From DASRVA01 sp050732935 (GTDB taxonomy: Bacteria > Gemmatimonadota > Gemmatimonadetes > JACCXV01 > JAHWKZ01), in contig JBOHRW010000216.1 in assembly GCA_050732935.1 (NCBI GenBank), positions 1-49,586 on the forward strand: a stretch of 49,586 nt of DNA, in the 5' to 3' direction. Position numbers and translations under genes: made by a program. Numbering within the stretch: the first letter of the stretch is position 1; every line of letters starts with the position of its first letter. The notes beneath the pieces are model-generated. The model was not told the origin of the DNA. It worked only from the letters and a program-made list of their open reading frames with translations, and searched no databases. Below are positions 24,851 to 33,090 of this stretch, in pieces.

Positions 24851-26892
24851 CCGGCGGCGTCCTCCTCCCCGGTCTCGACGCCCCCTCGCCCGTCAGCCAT
24901 GAACCCCTCGATCGCCGCCCGCGCCTCCTCCGGCGTCGCGGTCTTGAAGTCGACGGGGCACTTGTCCACCTGCGCCTCGATGTCGCGGATCGGACAGCGC
25001 GTGATGCCGGCCGCCTTCGCTTCGTCGATGAAGCGACGCATTTCGGGGGTCAGGCCGTCCACCCCCTCCGCCGCCGCCTTGATCTGCTTCGATTGCAGCT
25101 CCTTGAACATGACGAGCATCGTGTCCATGTCGAACTCGTCGGCCTCGATCATGGCCTGCTTGTTCTCGTCCATCACCGGGGTCGTGATACGCCAGAGGCG
25201 GTGGTCGCGGGCGAAGCGCTCGACGGTGTTGCGAGCCAGCGGACGCGCGATCAGCGGCACCAGCCGCAGACGCTCGTAGGCCTCCTCGGTCCAGACTACG
25301 GGATCCTTTGCGGTCCATTCGCGGGTCTGGACGTGCCCTGTGTAGGGGCACTCCGCCTCGACGGTCCGAACGGCCGGGACGGCGTCGGCGTCGCGTCCTT
25401 CGATCACCGTCCTCCGCATCGCTTCCTCGGCCTTCACCTCGGCCAGCGCCAGCTCCTCGGCGGTACCGATCCCCATGATGAGCTGCATGTGGGTCGGCAG
25501 AAGCTTCCGGATCGCCTCGTCGAGCCGCTCGCCGGTCACGATCGGGAGCGATCCGTTCCCGTTCCCTTGCCCGTTGCCGTCACCGGAGCCGTAGTGCTCG
25601 AGGACGAACTCCTCGACGGCCTTGCGGGCGATCCCCAGCGCGAACGGGGGCACGCGCAGGATGCGGACCTCGGCGCCGGGCGCCCACTCGAGCCCCGTCT
25701 CCCCGTCCTCTTCGATCCACGGGATCTCCTCGGGATGAACCTCGGTCGTTCCCACCAGCAGGACGTTCGCGGGAGCCAGGCGGACCAGGTTGTCGGCCTG
25801 GGAGCCGACATCCGTCCCTTCGATGCGATGGCTCCCGTGGCGGGCCAAAACGAGCAGGGTCGGCTCCAACTCCTCGGCCCACTGCAGGACGACCTGGAAC
25901 GGCTTCCCGATCAGGATCTGGGTCTCGATCTCGACGTCGGGGTATTCCCCGGCCATCACCTCGGCGCGCTTGATGTTGGCCTGGCAGAGCTTCAAGAGAC
26001 CCTTGTCGATGATGTTGTTGTGCAGTTCCTCCTGCTCCTCGAACTTGAACACCTTTGAAGCCTGAACCGAGAGCACGTCCTTGATGTTGTGGAAGACGAC
26101 GTGGTGGTACTCCACGTCGAAGGCGCTGCACGCGAACAGCTTCGCCCCGAACTCGCGAGCCATCTCGAGCGCGACCCGCATCGCCTTGTAGCCGTAGGCG
26201 GAGCCGTCGACGCACACGAGATAGCGCCCCCCCTCGAGCGGATGGCCGTCGCGGAGGATCAGGACATCCTTCTCGATCCCCCGGATCGCCCGCCCGACCA
26301 CGCCGCCCAGCTGGCTGAACGCCTGCCGGCCCAGCCCGTGGGCCCCGATCGCCACCAGGTCGTACGCGCGACCGCTGGTGCCGGCGAGCTTCTCTTCGGC
26401 GTCGCCGTCCTCGGCGACGATCCTCCCGTTCTCGCCCAGGCGGACGTCGGTGCGGACGGTGTCCCCGCCGTCGTACTTGTCCGCGATCAGCGGGTCGAAG
26501 CCGATCAGCGACGGCAGCTGGCCGGCCCCGCGGTTGGCCTCACGGATCAGCTCCTCGTAGTGGATCCCCTCGAGGAGCTGACGGGTGATCGGGACTTCGG
26601 CCTCGTGGCAGCGCCGCTCGACCTGGTCGAGGAAGGAGTCGCTGATGAGCTGGAGGCCCTTCTCGATCAGCTTGTCGTGGATCTTGCGCTGGCGCTTGAT
26701 CTCGTCGGGCGTCTGGAACTGGGCAGGCAGCCCGGTCTCGAGCTGGCGGAAGCGGACGTCGTGGAGACGGGCGGCATAGACGTGGTTGCCGGTGATACCG
26801 CCGCCGGACCTCCGGCAGATCTCGATCGCCCGATCGACCGCCCAGGCCGAGTGCTCGGAGTTGTCTACCGGAACGAGGATCTCGCGATACAT
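24847..26892 (-). CDS. Double universal-stress protein fused to a PCP_red domain
   Basis: A 681-residue cytosolic protein. Residues 1 to about 215 are one USP domain (MYREILVPVDNSEHSAWAVD; AIGAHGLGRQAF). Residues about 225-400 are a second (RYLVCVDGSAYGYKAMRVA; VLARHGSHRIEGTDVGSQAD). A PCP_red domain follows at about 531-578 (WTEEAYERLRLVPLIARPLA). The tail carries CPIRDIEAQVDKCPVDF, and CPYTG lies just before the PCP_red domain, so metal or cluster binding is possible. A strong promoter is 60 nt upstream of ATG 26892. It is coupled to the radical SAM gene. The fusion is unusual; the function is unknown, perhaps ligand or redox sensing. Confidence 0.85.
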   Translation of the reverse strand: MYREILVPVDNSEHSAWAVDRAIEICRRSGGGITGNHVYAARLHDVRFRQLETGLPAQFQTPDEIKRQRKIHDKLIEKGLQLISDSFLDQVERRCHEAEVPITRQLLEGIHYEELIREANRGAGQLPSLIGFDPLIADKYDGGDTVRTDVRLGENGRIVAEDGDAEEKLAGTSGRAYDLVAIGAHGLGRQAFSQLGGVVGRAIRGIEKDVLILRDGHPLEGGRYLVCVDGSAYGYKAMRVALEMAREFGAKLFACSAFDVEYHHVVFHNIKDVLSVQASKVFKFEEQEELHNNIIDKGLLKLCQANIKRAEVMAGEYPDVEIETQILIGKPFQVVLQWAEELEPTLLVLARHGSHRIEGTDVGSQADNLVRLAPANVLLVGTTEVHPEEIPWIEEDGETGLEWAPGAEVRILRVPPFALGIARKAVEEFVLEHYGSGDGNGQGNGNGSLPIVTGERLDEAIRKLLPTHMQLIMGIGTAEELALAEVKAEEAMRRTVIEGRDADAVPAVRTVEAECPYTGHVQTREWTAKDPVVWTEEAYERLRLVPLIARPLARNTVERFARDHRLWRITTPVMDENKQAMIEADEFDMDTMLVMFKELQSKQIKAAAEGVDGLTPEMRRFIDEAKAAGITRCPIRDIEAQVDKCPVDFKTATPEEARAAIEGFMADGRGGVETGEEDAAG

Positions 26893-26952
26893 GCCGTCCG
26901 GATGCTGGAGATGATCAGGGGACGAACGGAGTGCCCGGTCTGGCGCCGCCAC

Positions 26953-26981
26953 TATATAAGGAGGCGTCTGGCGGGTGTCAA
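26953..26981 (-). promoter_or_regulatory. Consensus-like sigma-70 promoter for the USP/radical SAM operon
   Basis: TTGACA (26976-26981) is 17 bp from TATATA (26953-26958) on the minus strand. Initiation near 26946 would give a leader of about 55 nt. It is the closest match to consensus in the chromosomal part of the window. Confidence 0.65.
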
Positions 26982-27013
26982 ACCACGCGCTCGCGACCAC
27001 GTCGCAGGCCCGC

Positions 27014-27424
27014 TCAGGGCTCCTTGAACCCCACCACCAGGACTTGCAGCGTCCGCGCCCCGTCCGCGCCCGCGGCCGTGGTCGACTGCGGGACGGCCAC
27101 GTAGATGCGGGCCGTCTCGCCGCCCGCCAGGTAGTCGATCGTCGTGCGCCGGACCTCGGCCCCGTTGCCATCGGGCTGGACCTGGACCTGGACATCGCTC
27201 GCCGCCAGCTCGCCTTCGTTCTTGACGTCGATCGCCAGGTAGGTCATTCCGTCGCGTGACCAGTTCTCCCCGGGGACGTTCCCGGCTACGATCGCGGGCG
27301 GATCGTTCGACCCGATGGCGTGGATCACGAGGTATCCGATCAGGGCCACCACCAGGGCGCCGCTGATGGCGGCTGCCACGACGGAGGGTTTGCCGGGGGC
27401 CTCGGTCTCGCGCGCGGGACTCAT
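27014..27424 (-). CDS. TIGR02588-like single-helix membrane protein
   Basis: A 136-residue protein with an N-terminal helix (VVAAAISGALVVALIGYLVIH) and an extracytoplasmic beta-rich domain (MTYLAIDVKNEGELAASDVQ...). It lies directly downstream of, and overlaps (ATGA) with, a TIGR02587-like integral membrane gene. That pairing is how I recognise it; both are families of unknown function. ATG 27424 is chosen because longer readings of the frame run through the neighbour. The function is not known. Confidence 0.7.
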   Translation of the reverse strand: MSPARETEAPGKPSVVAAAISGALVVALIGYLVIHAIGSNDPPAIVAGNVPGENWSRDGMTYLAIDVKNEGELAASDVQVQVQPDGNGAEVRRTTIDYLAGGETARIYVAVPQSTTAAGADGARTLQVLVVGFKEP

Positions 27425-28257
27425 TCGGCGATCAGGACCCGGCCCGCCGATGCGCCGATGGTGGTCACGTAGCCGAGCATGACGGTGGCTTCGATCTGAG
27501 CGTGCAGGGGCGTGGCCAAGGACACGTGGCCAAAAGCGTAGAGAAACCCGAGCGAGATGACAAGCGAGATCAGGTAGCTCACCAACGTCTCCGCGAGCGG
27601 ACTCCCTAGCGCTCCCTCGTCGAAGACCCCGGGTCGCTCGGCGAAGTCGGCGAGGAAGACGATTCCGTAAGAGACGGCCACCGAGAACACCACGATGAGC
27701 GGAAAATGGTAGGTCTCGGCCTCGATCGTCATCTTCCACACCTCCTCGGTGGGAGCGATGTTGAAGGCGAAGAAGACCGCCCCCACGATCGTCGCCAGGA
27801 CCTTCTGGGCGTCCTCGGGCAACCGCCCGATCCGGCGATCCACCCTCTCCGTCTTCCGGCTTCGGGGGCGGAACTGCGTGACCGCCAGGGCCGCGCCTAT
27901 CGAACTCGGGATCGCCTCGATCGCCACCATGCGCACCGCCGCCGATAGGGGCACGAAGCCGGGCGCGATCTGTCCCACGACCAGGAGCGTGAGGATGCTC
28001 GCCGCGATCCCCATCCCCAGCGTGATCGGGAGGTCCAGCCTCAGGTGTCCCGCGGTTCCCTGGCGAAAGCCTCCGAACAGGAGCGAGAGGAGCACGATCA
28101 GGACCGTCGGCACGTAGAGGGCGAGGATCCAGGCCTCCGAGAACGTGCGGCCGTGCGACCACATCTCCATCGTGTAGAGAAGAGGCAGGGCTCCGAGGAG
28201 CGCGCCGGCGAGCGCGCGGAGCATGCAGTCTCGATCGGGATAGACGCTTCCGCTCAT
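27421..28257 (-). CDS. TIGR02587-like integral membrane protein
   Basis: A 278-residue protein with about seven helices, beginning RALAGALLGALPLLYTMEMW. The large cytosolic loop near 130-150 is basic (FRPRSRKTERVDRRIGRLPE). Membrane segments include NIAPTEEVWKM, which has charged residues inside a helix region. It is paired with the TIGR02588-like gene. No transporter or enzyme motif is evident. A good promoter lies about 75 nt upstream of ATG 28257. Adjacent stress proteins suggest an envelope stress role, but that is only inference. Confidence 0.72.
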   Translation of the reverse strand: MSGSVYPDRDCMLRALAGALLGALPLLYTMEMWSHGRTFSEAWILALYVPTVLIVLLSLLFGGFRQGTAGHLRLDLPITLGMGIAASILTLLVVGQIAPGFVPLSAAVRMVAIEAIPSSIGAALAVTQFRPRSRKTERVDRRIGRLPEDAQKVLATIVGAVFFAFNIAPTEEVWKMTIEAETYHFPLIVVFSVAVSYGIVFLADFAERPGVFDEGALGSPLAETLVSYLISLVISLGFLYAFGHVSLATPLHAQIEATVMLGYVTTIGASAGRVLIAE

Positions 28258-28331
28258 GCCGGCGACCTGTGAGGCGGAATGGCCGGTGACAGCGTCGGAG
28301 GTGGGCCGCCGTCCGGCGCTCGGAGCGAAGC

Positions 28332-28361
28332 TATTTACGTGGAGGGCTGTGGGTGTGTCAA
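28332..28361 (-). promoter_or_regulatory. Sigma-70-like promoter for the TIGR02587/02588 pair
   Basis: TTGACA (28356-28361) and TAAATA (28332-28337) are 18 bp apart on the minus strand. It overlaps the 3' end of the preceding gene (stop TAA at 28335-28337). Like the promoter at 26953, the box is preceded by GGTT. Confidence 0.55.
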
Positions 28362-28739
28362 ACCGCGCCGGTCTTCCCCGGGCGAACGTTCCGCCGCCGG
28401 AGCATGGACGGCGCTCGCCTCCGGGTCCGGCTTCCGGTCGGGGACCACGAGCTCCCGCAGCCGGGCCAGCTCCTCGGGATCGATGACCGCCGCGACCACC
28501 AGCGCGTCGTAGCCCGCGCCGTTCTGCGTGATGCGGATCTCGAAGCGGCCGATCACGCCTTCCTCCCAGTAGCCACGAACCTCGTCCTGGAGTTGCTGGA
28601 TGGCCTCCCAATCCACCGCGCGGAGAAGGAACTGCCACTCGTAGGCGTCGTCTTCCGAAAGCTGCGCGCCGCCTTCAGCAGGCGCGGCCAGCATGGTCGT
28701 CCATAGAAGAGCGAGGATGGCGAGGTGCATTCTGGACAT
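28335..28739 (-). CDS. Small secreted protein of unknown function
   Basis: A 134-residue protein. The signal peptide is MSRMHLAILALLWTTMLAAP with cleavage likely near AEGGA. The mature part has an acidic WEAIQQLQDEVRGYWEEG helix and a beta segment GRFEIRITQNGAGYDALVVA. A Pro/Glu-rich tail follows. I do not recognise a family. ATG 28739 is chosen; ATG 28730 is an alternative. The stop lies inside the promoter of the next gene. The 143-bp gap before it contains a T7 run and a CATCGA/TCGATG palindrome but no gene. Confidence 0.6.
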   Translation of the reverse strand: MSRMHLAILALLWTTMLAAPAEGGAQLSEDDAYEWQFLLRAVDWEAIQQLQDEVRGYWEEGVIGRFEIRITQNGAGYDALVVAAVIDPEELARLRELVVPDRKPDPEASAVHAPAAERSPGEDRRGLTHPQPST

Positions 28740-28882
28740 GCGTCCGGCTCCCGGAATCAATCAGATCTTCGAGACGCGCATGCTGTTTTTTTAACATCGA
28801 TTCGATGCCAGGGGTGACGTGACGAGGGCGAACGGCCGTCCAGGGGCGGCGACCGGCCATGGGTGGCGGTCGACGCCGCGGG

Positions 28883-29278
28883 TCAGACGTCCCAGGCGGC
28901 CCGGGCCAGGAACCACAGGTTGGCGAGGACGACGAGGGCGGCCGCGAGGTAGAGGCCGGGCGCGATGTCGAGCGCGCTGCCCAGGAAGGCGCCCTCGATC
29001 AGGGTCGGGAGACGCAACGCGACCAGCAGCCAGACGGCGCGCGCGAACCAGGGGTTCTGCCACCACCAGAGACCCCCCACGACGATCGCCCCGATCGCGA
29101 TCCCGGCGCCGAACCACATCCACTCCGGACCCCGGGCCTCCGGGAAGAGGTCACGCTCGAGCAGCGCCCAGGCACCGAACAGGTAGAGCACGCCGTAGTG
29201 GAGGTAGGCGATCGCCGCCTGGCGAAACTTTCGCGCCCGCTCGGGCGGGTGATTGGCGCGCCGAAGGAACCCGCTCAC
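28883..29278 (-). CDS. Four-helix membrane protein, last gene of ferredoxin/Mrp operon
   Basis: A 131-residue protein. GTG 29278 overlaps the stop of the Zn-ribbon gene as GTGA. After a basic N-terminus (RRANHPPERARKFRQ) come four hydrophobic segments (AYLHYGVLYLFGAWALL, WFGAGIAIGAIVVGGLWWW, AVWLLVALRLPTLI, GLYLAAALVVLANLWFL). No family is recognised. It is the terminal gene of a six-gene coupled run. Confidence 0.65.
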   Translation of the reverse strand: MSGFLRRANHPPERARKFRQAAIAYLHYGVLYLFGAWALLERDLFPEARGPEWMWFGAGIAIGAIVVGGLWWWQNPWFARAVWLLVALRLPTLIEGAFLGSALDIAPGLYLAAALVVLANLWFLARAAWDV

Positions 29279-29754
29279 ATCCCTTCCAGCCCCAGATCGG
29301 TGCGGGCCCGGTCCATGATCTCGGGCGTGATCTCCTCGATTCCGCGCTCGGCCGCGTACTCTCCGTAGATCTTCTTCACCATGCCGCGGACGAAGGTCGG
29401 CACGGATTGCAGCCGGAGCCGGGCATCCTCGTTCCACCGCACCGATCCGGCGGTGAGCCGCGTCCCGGGATCGACGCCCTCCGCCGGGTCGGGCCTGGGC
29501 GGCCCGTCCTCGAACGCGTCGCCGCCCGTAGCGAGGGCGGAGCGCACCAGCTCCATCGGCTGGTCGGGCACCAACCGGCCCCCCACCTGTATCCCGAGCC
29601 CGCTCACGAGGCGCGTCTCCATCGGGTTGGTAAGGAGGGCCGTCTCCCGTCCGCACGAGGGGCAGCTATACACGACGGCCATCGTGCCGTCGCCCGGGAG
29701 CTGCCGCTCGGCGTACTCCATGACCCGGTCACAGGTCACACAGAGGAACTTCAC
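29275..29754 (-). CDS. Zn-ribbon protein with C-terminal PCP_red domain
   Basis: A 159-residue protein. The N-terminal rubredoxin-like ribbon is C5-x2-C8 ... C31-x2-C34 (KFLCVTCDRVME; YSCPSCGRETALL). Residues about 108-157 form a PCP_red domain (WNEDARLRLQSVPTFVRGMV). GTG 29754 overlaps the Mrp-type ATPase stop (GTGA). The pattern CPxCGRETAL also occurs in the adjacent ATPase, so the two may dock or share a cluster. Function unknown. Confidence 0.8.
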   Translation of the reverse strand: MKFLCVTCDRVMEYAERQLPGDGTMAVVYSCPSCGRETALLTNPMETRLVSGLGIQVGGRLVPDQPMELVRSALATGGDAFEDGPPRPDPAEGVDPGTRLTAGSVRWNEDARLRLQSVPTFVRGMVKKIYGEYAAERGIEEITPEIMDRARTDLGLEGM

Positions 29755-30659
29755 CGCGCTTGGGTCTCCGACACGAGACGGGCCGCCAGGTCCCGGAGGG
29801 CCCGGCTGGCGGGGGCCTCCGGCGCGACCCGCGTGAACGGCCGGCCGGCGTCGGTAGCGCTGGCCAGACGCGGATCGAACGGGATCTCGGCCCACACGGG
29901 GAGCCCCGTCTCCTCCGCCAGGCGTCGGGCGCCATCGGCTAGGAAGAGCGCCGTCTCCCGGCCGCAGTCCGGACAACGCCATGCGGTCATGTTGGCGACC
30001 AGTCCGAGCCTCGCGATCCCGGCCTCCCGGGCCAGTCGCGCGGAGCGGGCCACGGCCGCCCGGGCTGCCTCGGAGGGCGTCGTGACGAGGAGCGTCGCGT
30101 CGAGGCGCGGCAGGATCTCCAGCAGCCGGGAGAGGCGGTCGGTGCCGGGCGGGAGGTCCAGGAGGAGGAAATCCAGCTCTCCCCAGGCGGTATCGGCGAG
30201 GAGCTCCCGCAGGGTGCTCGCTTCGAGCGCTCCCTGCCAGGCAAACGCCCCCGCGTCGGGCCCCCGCCAGCGGACCGGCGCATCGGGCGATTCGAGGAGC
30301 AGGTCCATGGACATGATCCGCACGCCCGACTCGCCGAGCGCGGGTAGGACGCCCTCGTCCGTGACCCTCAATCGCTCGCGCGAGGCGCCCAGCATCCGGG
30401 CCAGCGAAGGTCCGTGGAGGTCGGCGTCGGCGGCGCCCACCCTCCACCCCGAATCGGCCAAGGCGGCAGCCAGGTTGGCCGTCACCACGCTCTTTCCGAC
30501 GCCCCCCTTTCCGCTCGCCACCGCGACGAGCGCGCCCACCCTGGCCAGCCTCGCCGCGAGGCGCCGGTCCTGGGACTCGATCTGGGCGACGATCTCCTCG
30601 GAGCCCGGATCCGCGACCTGGTGGTAGGTGCGGATCGCTCGTGTCTCGTTGCCGGTCAC
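29751..30659 (-). CDS. Mrp/NBP35-type P-loop ATPase
   Basis: A 302-residue protein. The deviant Walker A is ASGKGGVGKSVVTANLAAAL (GKGGVGKS at 50-57), then DADLHGPSLARMLG and LLLDLPPGTDRLSRLL. A CPDC pair at about residue 230 matches the Fe-S-binding cysteines of Mrp/ApbC. Such proteins carry and deliver Fe-S clusters. GTG 30659 overlaps the ferredoxin stop. No N-terminal DUF59 domain is present. Its company of ferredoxin and PCP_red proteins suggests a dedicated cluster-delivery role. Confidence 0.88.
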   Translation of the reverse strand: MTGNETRAIRTYHQVADPGSEEIVAQIESQDRRLAARLARVGALVAVASGKGGVGKSVVTANLAAALADSGWRVGAADADLHGPSLARMLGASRERLRVTDEGVLPALGESGVRIMSMDLLLESPDAPVRWRGPDAGAFAWQGALEASTLRELLADTAWGELDFLLLDLPPGTDRLSRLLEILPRLDATLLVTTPSEAARAAVARSARLAREAGIARLGLVANMTAWRCPDCGRETALFLADGARRLAEETGLPVWAEIPFDPRLASATDAGRPFTRVAPEAPASRALRDLAARLVSETQAR

Positions 30660-30910
30660 GGGGCCGCGGGGACGATCTGCCGGCCTTCGGCATCGAGGAC
30701 GGTCAGGGCGTCGACCGGGCACGCCTGACAGGCCTTGAGGAGCCGTTCCGCGGCGGTCGTCTCCGGGTCGGAGGCGAACGCGGCGATCCCGTCCTCGTCG
30801 AGAACGAAGGCTTCCGGCGCCTCATCCACGCAGTCCGCGAAGCCCACGCAGAGGAGGCGGTCGATGGATACCGTGAGGTCGCCGATCCGGCGTTCGACGC
30901 TCTCCGTCAA
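30656..30910 (-). CDS. Small ferredoxin
   Basis: An 84-residue protein of the short [3Fe-4S]/[4Fe-4S] ferredoxin group. Cysteines are C21, C27, C61 and C64 in LLCVGFADCVDEAPEAF and ACQACPVDAL. The TTG at 30910 is the start because it overlaps the upstream stop as TTGA; no ATG or GTG fits. A likely electron carrier for a neighbouring enzyme. Confidence 0.83.
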   Translation of the reverse strand: MTESVERRIGDLTVSIDRLLCVGFADCVDEAPEAFVLDEDGIAAFASDPETTAAERLLKACQACPVDALTVLDAEGRQIVPAAP

Positions 30911-31737
30911 CGAGTCCCCGAAACAAAGGCCACGATCCGGAGAGGCCCGCCCGTGCCGCCGTCGATCTTCATCGGGAGCGCGACGACCCACGAGCCGGTC
31001 GCCGGGACACGATCCAGATGAGCCACGTTCTCGAAGATCGGGACGTTGGCCGCGGCCAGGACGCGATGCGCCGCAAAGTCGGTGGATTGCCCGCGATCGA
31101 TGGAGGCCGTGTCGATCCCCACTGCCTTGACCGCTCGCTCGCCGACCAGCCAGCTGGCGGCGTCAGGGTGGAGTCCCGGGAAGTGAAGCTCGGCGACCGC
31201 ATCCGCGCCGCGGCGGGCGGTTCCGAGGTAGCGTTCGGGGTCGGGCCAGCGCTCGCCCCATCCCGTCTCGAGGAGCACGATGGAGCGGTCGGGAATCCGC
31301 CCGTTCGCCGCTTCCCAGGCTTCGAGCTCCGCGACATCGATCAGATGGTCGGGGTCCGCTGCGGCGGCCCCGCTCACGTCGATGACCACCGCCATTCCCG
31401 TCAGATCGGCGAGCGGGATCTCGGCGGCCGTGCGACCGCCCTCCGCGAAATGGACCGGGGCGTCCAGGTGGGTGCCACCGTGCTCGGCCGCCCGGAAAGA
31501 GTTGGCGGCGTACCACCACCCGCCCTCGGTCATCCCGTGGGCGTCGACCTCGAGCTCGAAGCCATCCGCCGTCGGCCAGTAGATCGTGCTGTCGCCGAAG
31601 GCGTATGTCAGGTCGACGGGCTCCATTCCGGGCGTCTGCGCCCGGCACGGGGTCGCCCAGAGAGCGGCCGCCAGGACGAGGGCCGCGACCTCCCTTCCGG
31701 GGACCGCCAGTTTGCGGGACGGTCCGGTCGCGATCAC
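30907..31737 (-). CDS. Exported cyclase-family (kynurenine formamidase-like) hydrolase
   Basis: A 276-residue protein. The signature HGGTHLDAPVHF supplies the His/Asp metal ligands of the cyclase (KynB-like) family. The N-terminus has a hydrophobic segment (VAALVLAAALWATPCRAQ) that reads as a signal peptide. GTG 31737 overlaps the upstream stop (GTGA). Members hydrolyse cyclic amides or esters, usually with Zn or Mn; the substrate here is unknown. Its link to ferredoxin/Mrp genes is unexpected. Confidence 0.83.
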   Translation of the reverse strand: MIATGPSRKLAVPGREVAALVLAAALWATPCRAQTPGMEPVDLTYAFGDSTIYWPTADGFELEVDAHGMTEGGWWYAANSFRAAEHGGTHLDAPVHFAEGGRTAAEIPLADLTGMAVVIDVSGAAAADPDHLIDVAELEAWEAANGRIPDRSIVLLETGWGERWPDPERYLGTARRGADAVAELHFPGLHPDAASWLVGERAVKAVGIDTASIDRGQSTDFAAHRVLAAANVPIFENVAHLDRVPATGSWVVALPMKIDGGTGGPLRIVAFVSGTR

Positions 31738-31958
31738 GTCCGCCGTCTGAGCGGAATCAGCAGGAGGGCTCCGCCGGCGACGGTGAGCGCGACGCCGAGC
31801 CACATCGGCACCGGCAGCTTCTCCCTCTCCACCACCTCGATATCGATCACCTCCGTCTCCAGCGACTGGCGCTCGCTCGTATAGCCGTAGGTGCGGAGCA
31901 CGATCGCCGTCAGCCCGATCACCAGCAGCGCCACACCGAGGATCCGGGTCCATCGCAT
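31734..31958 (-). CDS. Small two-helix membrane protein (DUF3185-like)
   Basis: A 74-residue protein. Helix one is ILGVALLVIGLTAIVLRTYGY and helix two is WLGVALTVAGGALLLIPL; between them is a charged stretch with ETEVIDIEVVEREKLPV. It looks like a DUF3185-type membrane protein. It heads the coupled six-gene run. Role unknown. Confidence 0.65.
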   Translation of the reverse strand: MRWTRILGVALLVIGLTAIVLRTYGYTSERQSLETEVIDIEVVEREKLPVPMWLGVALTVAGGALLLIPLRRRT

Positions 31959-31997
31959 GCGGAAATCCTACCCTCCGCGGCGCGAGGGCACCAGCCT

Positions 31998-32963
31998 CTA
32001 GACGCCCTTTACGCTCACCCCGCCGAGAATCTGGTCGACTTCGGAGAAGACATCCTCGTCGAGATCCAGATCGGCCGCCGCCACGTTGTCATCGACGTGA
32101 CGCTCCCGGGTGGCGCCCACGATCGCGCTCGAGACCTCCGGCCGCCGGAGACACCAGGCGATGGCGAGCTGGCTGGGCGTGCAGCCGGCTTCGCCGGCCA
32201 CCTCCACGAACCCGCGCACGACCTCCAGGATCTCGGGTCGCAGGTAGCGTCCCATGAAGCCGGCGCTCCGCCCCGCCGCGCGACTGTCTGGTGGGAGGTC
32301 CTCGACCGACCGGTACTTCCCCGTCAGGACGCCCTGGGCGAGCGGCGACCAGACGACGTTCCCCAAGCCGAGCTCGCGGGTGGTTGGCAGGACATCCTCC
32401 TCGATCTGCCGCTGGAGCGCGTTGTACTCGGGCTGGTTGCTGACGGGCGCGGACCACCCGCGATCCCGGCTCAGCTCCACGGCGTCACGGATCTGCTCGG
32501 CGGTCCATTCCGAAACTCCCCAGTAGAGGATCTTCCCCTGGCGCACGAGGTCGTTCATGATCCCGCACGTCTCCTCCAGCGGGACTTCGTCGTCGTAGCG
32601 GTGACACTGGTAGAGGTCGACGTACTCGACCCCCAGCCTCTGGAGCGAGCTGTGGCATTGCTCGAAGACGTGCTTGCGCGAGAGGCCCTGGTCGTTCGGT
32701 CCCTCCCCCATCGGGAAGTACACCTTGGTGGCCAGGACAAATGAATCGCGATCGTAGCGGACGAGCGCGCGCCCGACGATCCGCTCCGCTTCTCCTCGGC
32801 CGTAGACGTTGGCGGTGTCGAAGAAGTTGACGCCCCGGTCGTACGCCCGGTCGATGCATCGCCGGGCCTTCCCCTCTTCGACGGACCCGCCAAACGTCAG
32901 CCACGATCCGAGGCCGACAGCCGAAACCTTGACTCCGGCTTCCCCCAGCCGACGGTACTCCAT
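31998..32963 (-). CDS. Aldo/keto reductase (potassium-channel beta subunit/YghZ type)
   Basis: A 321-residue NADPH-dependent oxidoreductase. The catalytic tetrad is visible as Asp and Tyr in FFDTANVYGRGEAE, Lys in LATKVYFPMG and His in YQCHRYDDE. EYRRLGEAGVKVSAVGLGSW is the usual start, and SSAIVGATRERHVDDN binds the cofactor phosphate. ATG 32963 has an AGGAGA site. It is a TIM barrel acting on small carbonyls; the substrate is unknown. Monocistronic as far as can be seen. Confidence 0.92.
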   Translation of the reverse strand: MEYRRLGEAGVKVSAVGLGSWLTFGGSVEEGKARRCIDRAYDRGVNFFDTANVYGRGEAERIVGRALVRYDRDSFVLATKVYFPMGEGPNDQGLSRKHVFEQCHSSLQRLGVEYVDLYQCHRYDDEVPLEETCGIMNDLVRQGKILYWGVSEWTAEQIRDAVELSRDRGWSAPVSNQPEYNALQRQIEEDVLPTTRELGLGNVVWSPLAQGVLTGKYRSVEDLPPDSRAAGRSAGFMGRYLRPEILEVVRGFVEVAGEAGCTPSQLAIAWCLRRPEVSSAIVGATRERHVDDNVAAADLDLDEDVFSEVDQILGGVSVKGV

Positions 32964-33090
32964 GTCTCCTCCGACCGAATCGATCCTCGGGATGGGCAAT
33001 CAAACCCGACCAATATACTCGGGCGACCCGATCGTCCGGCCGGAGGCCGAGACATCCCCGTGGGCCGAGACGTCCCCGGCCCGCCTCACG

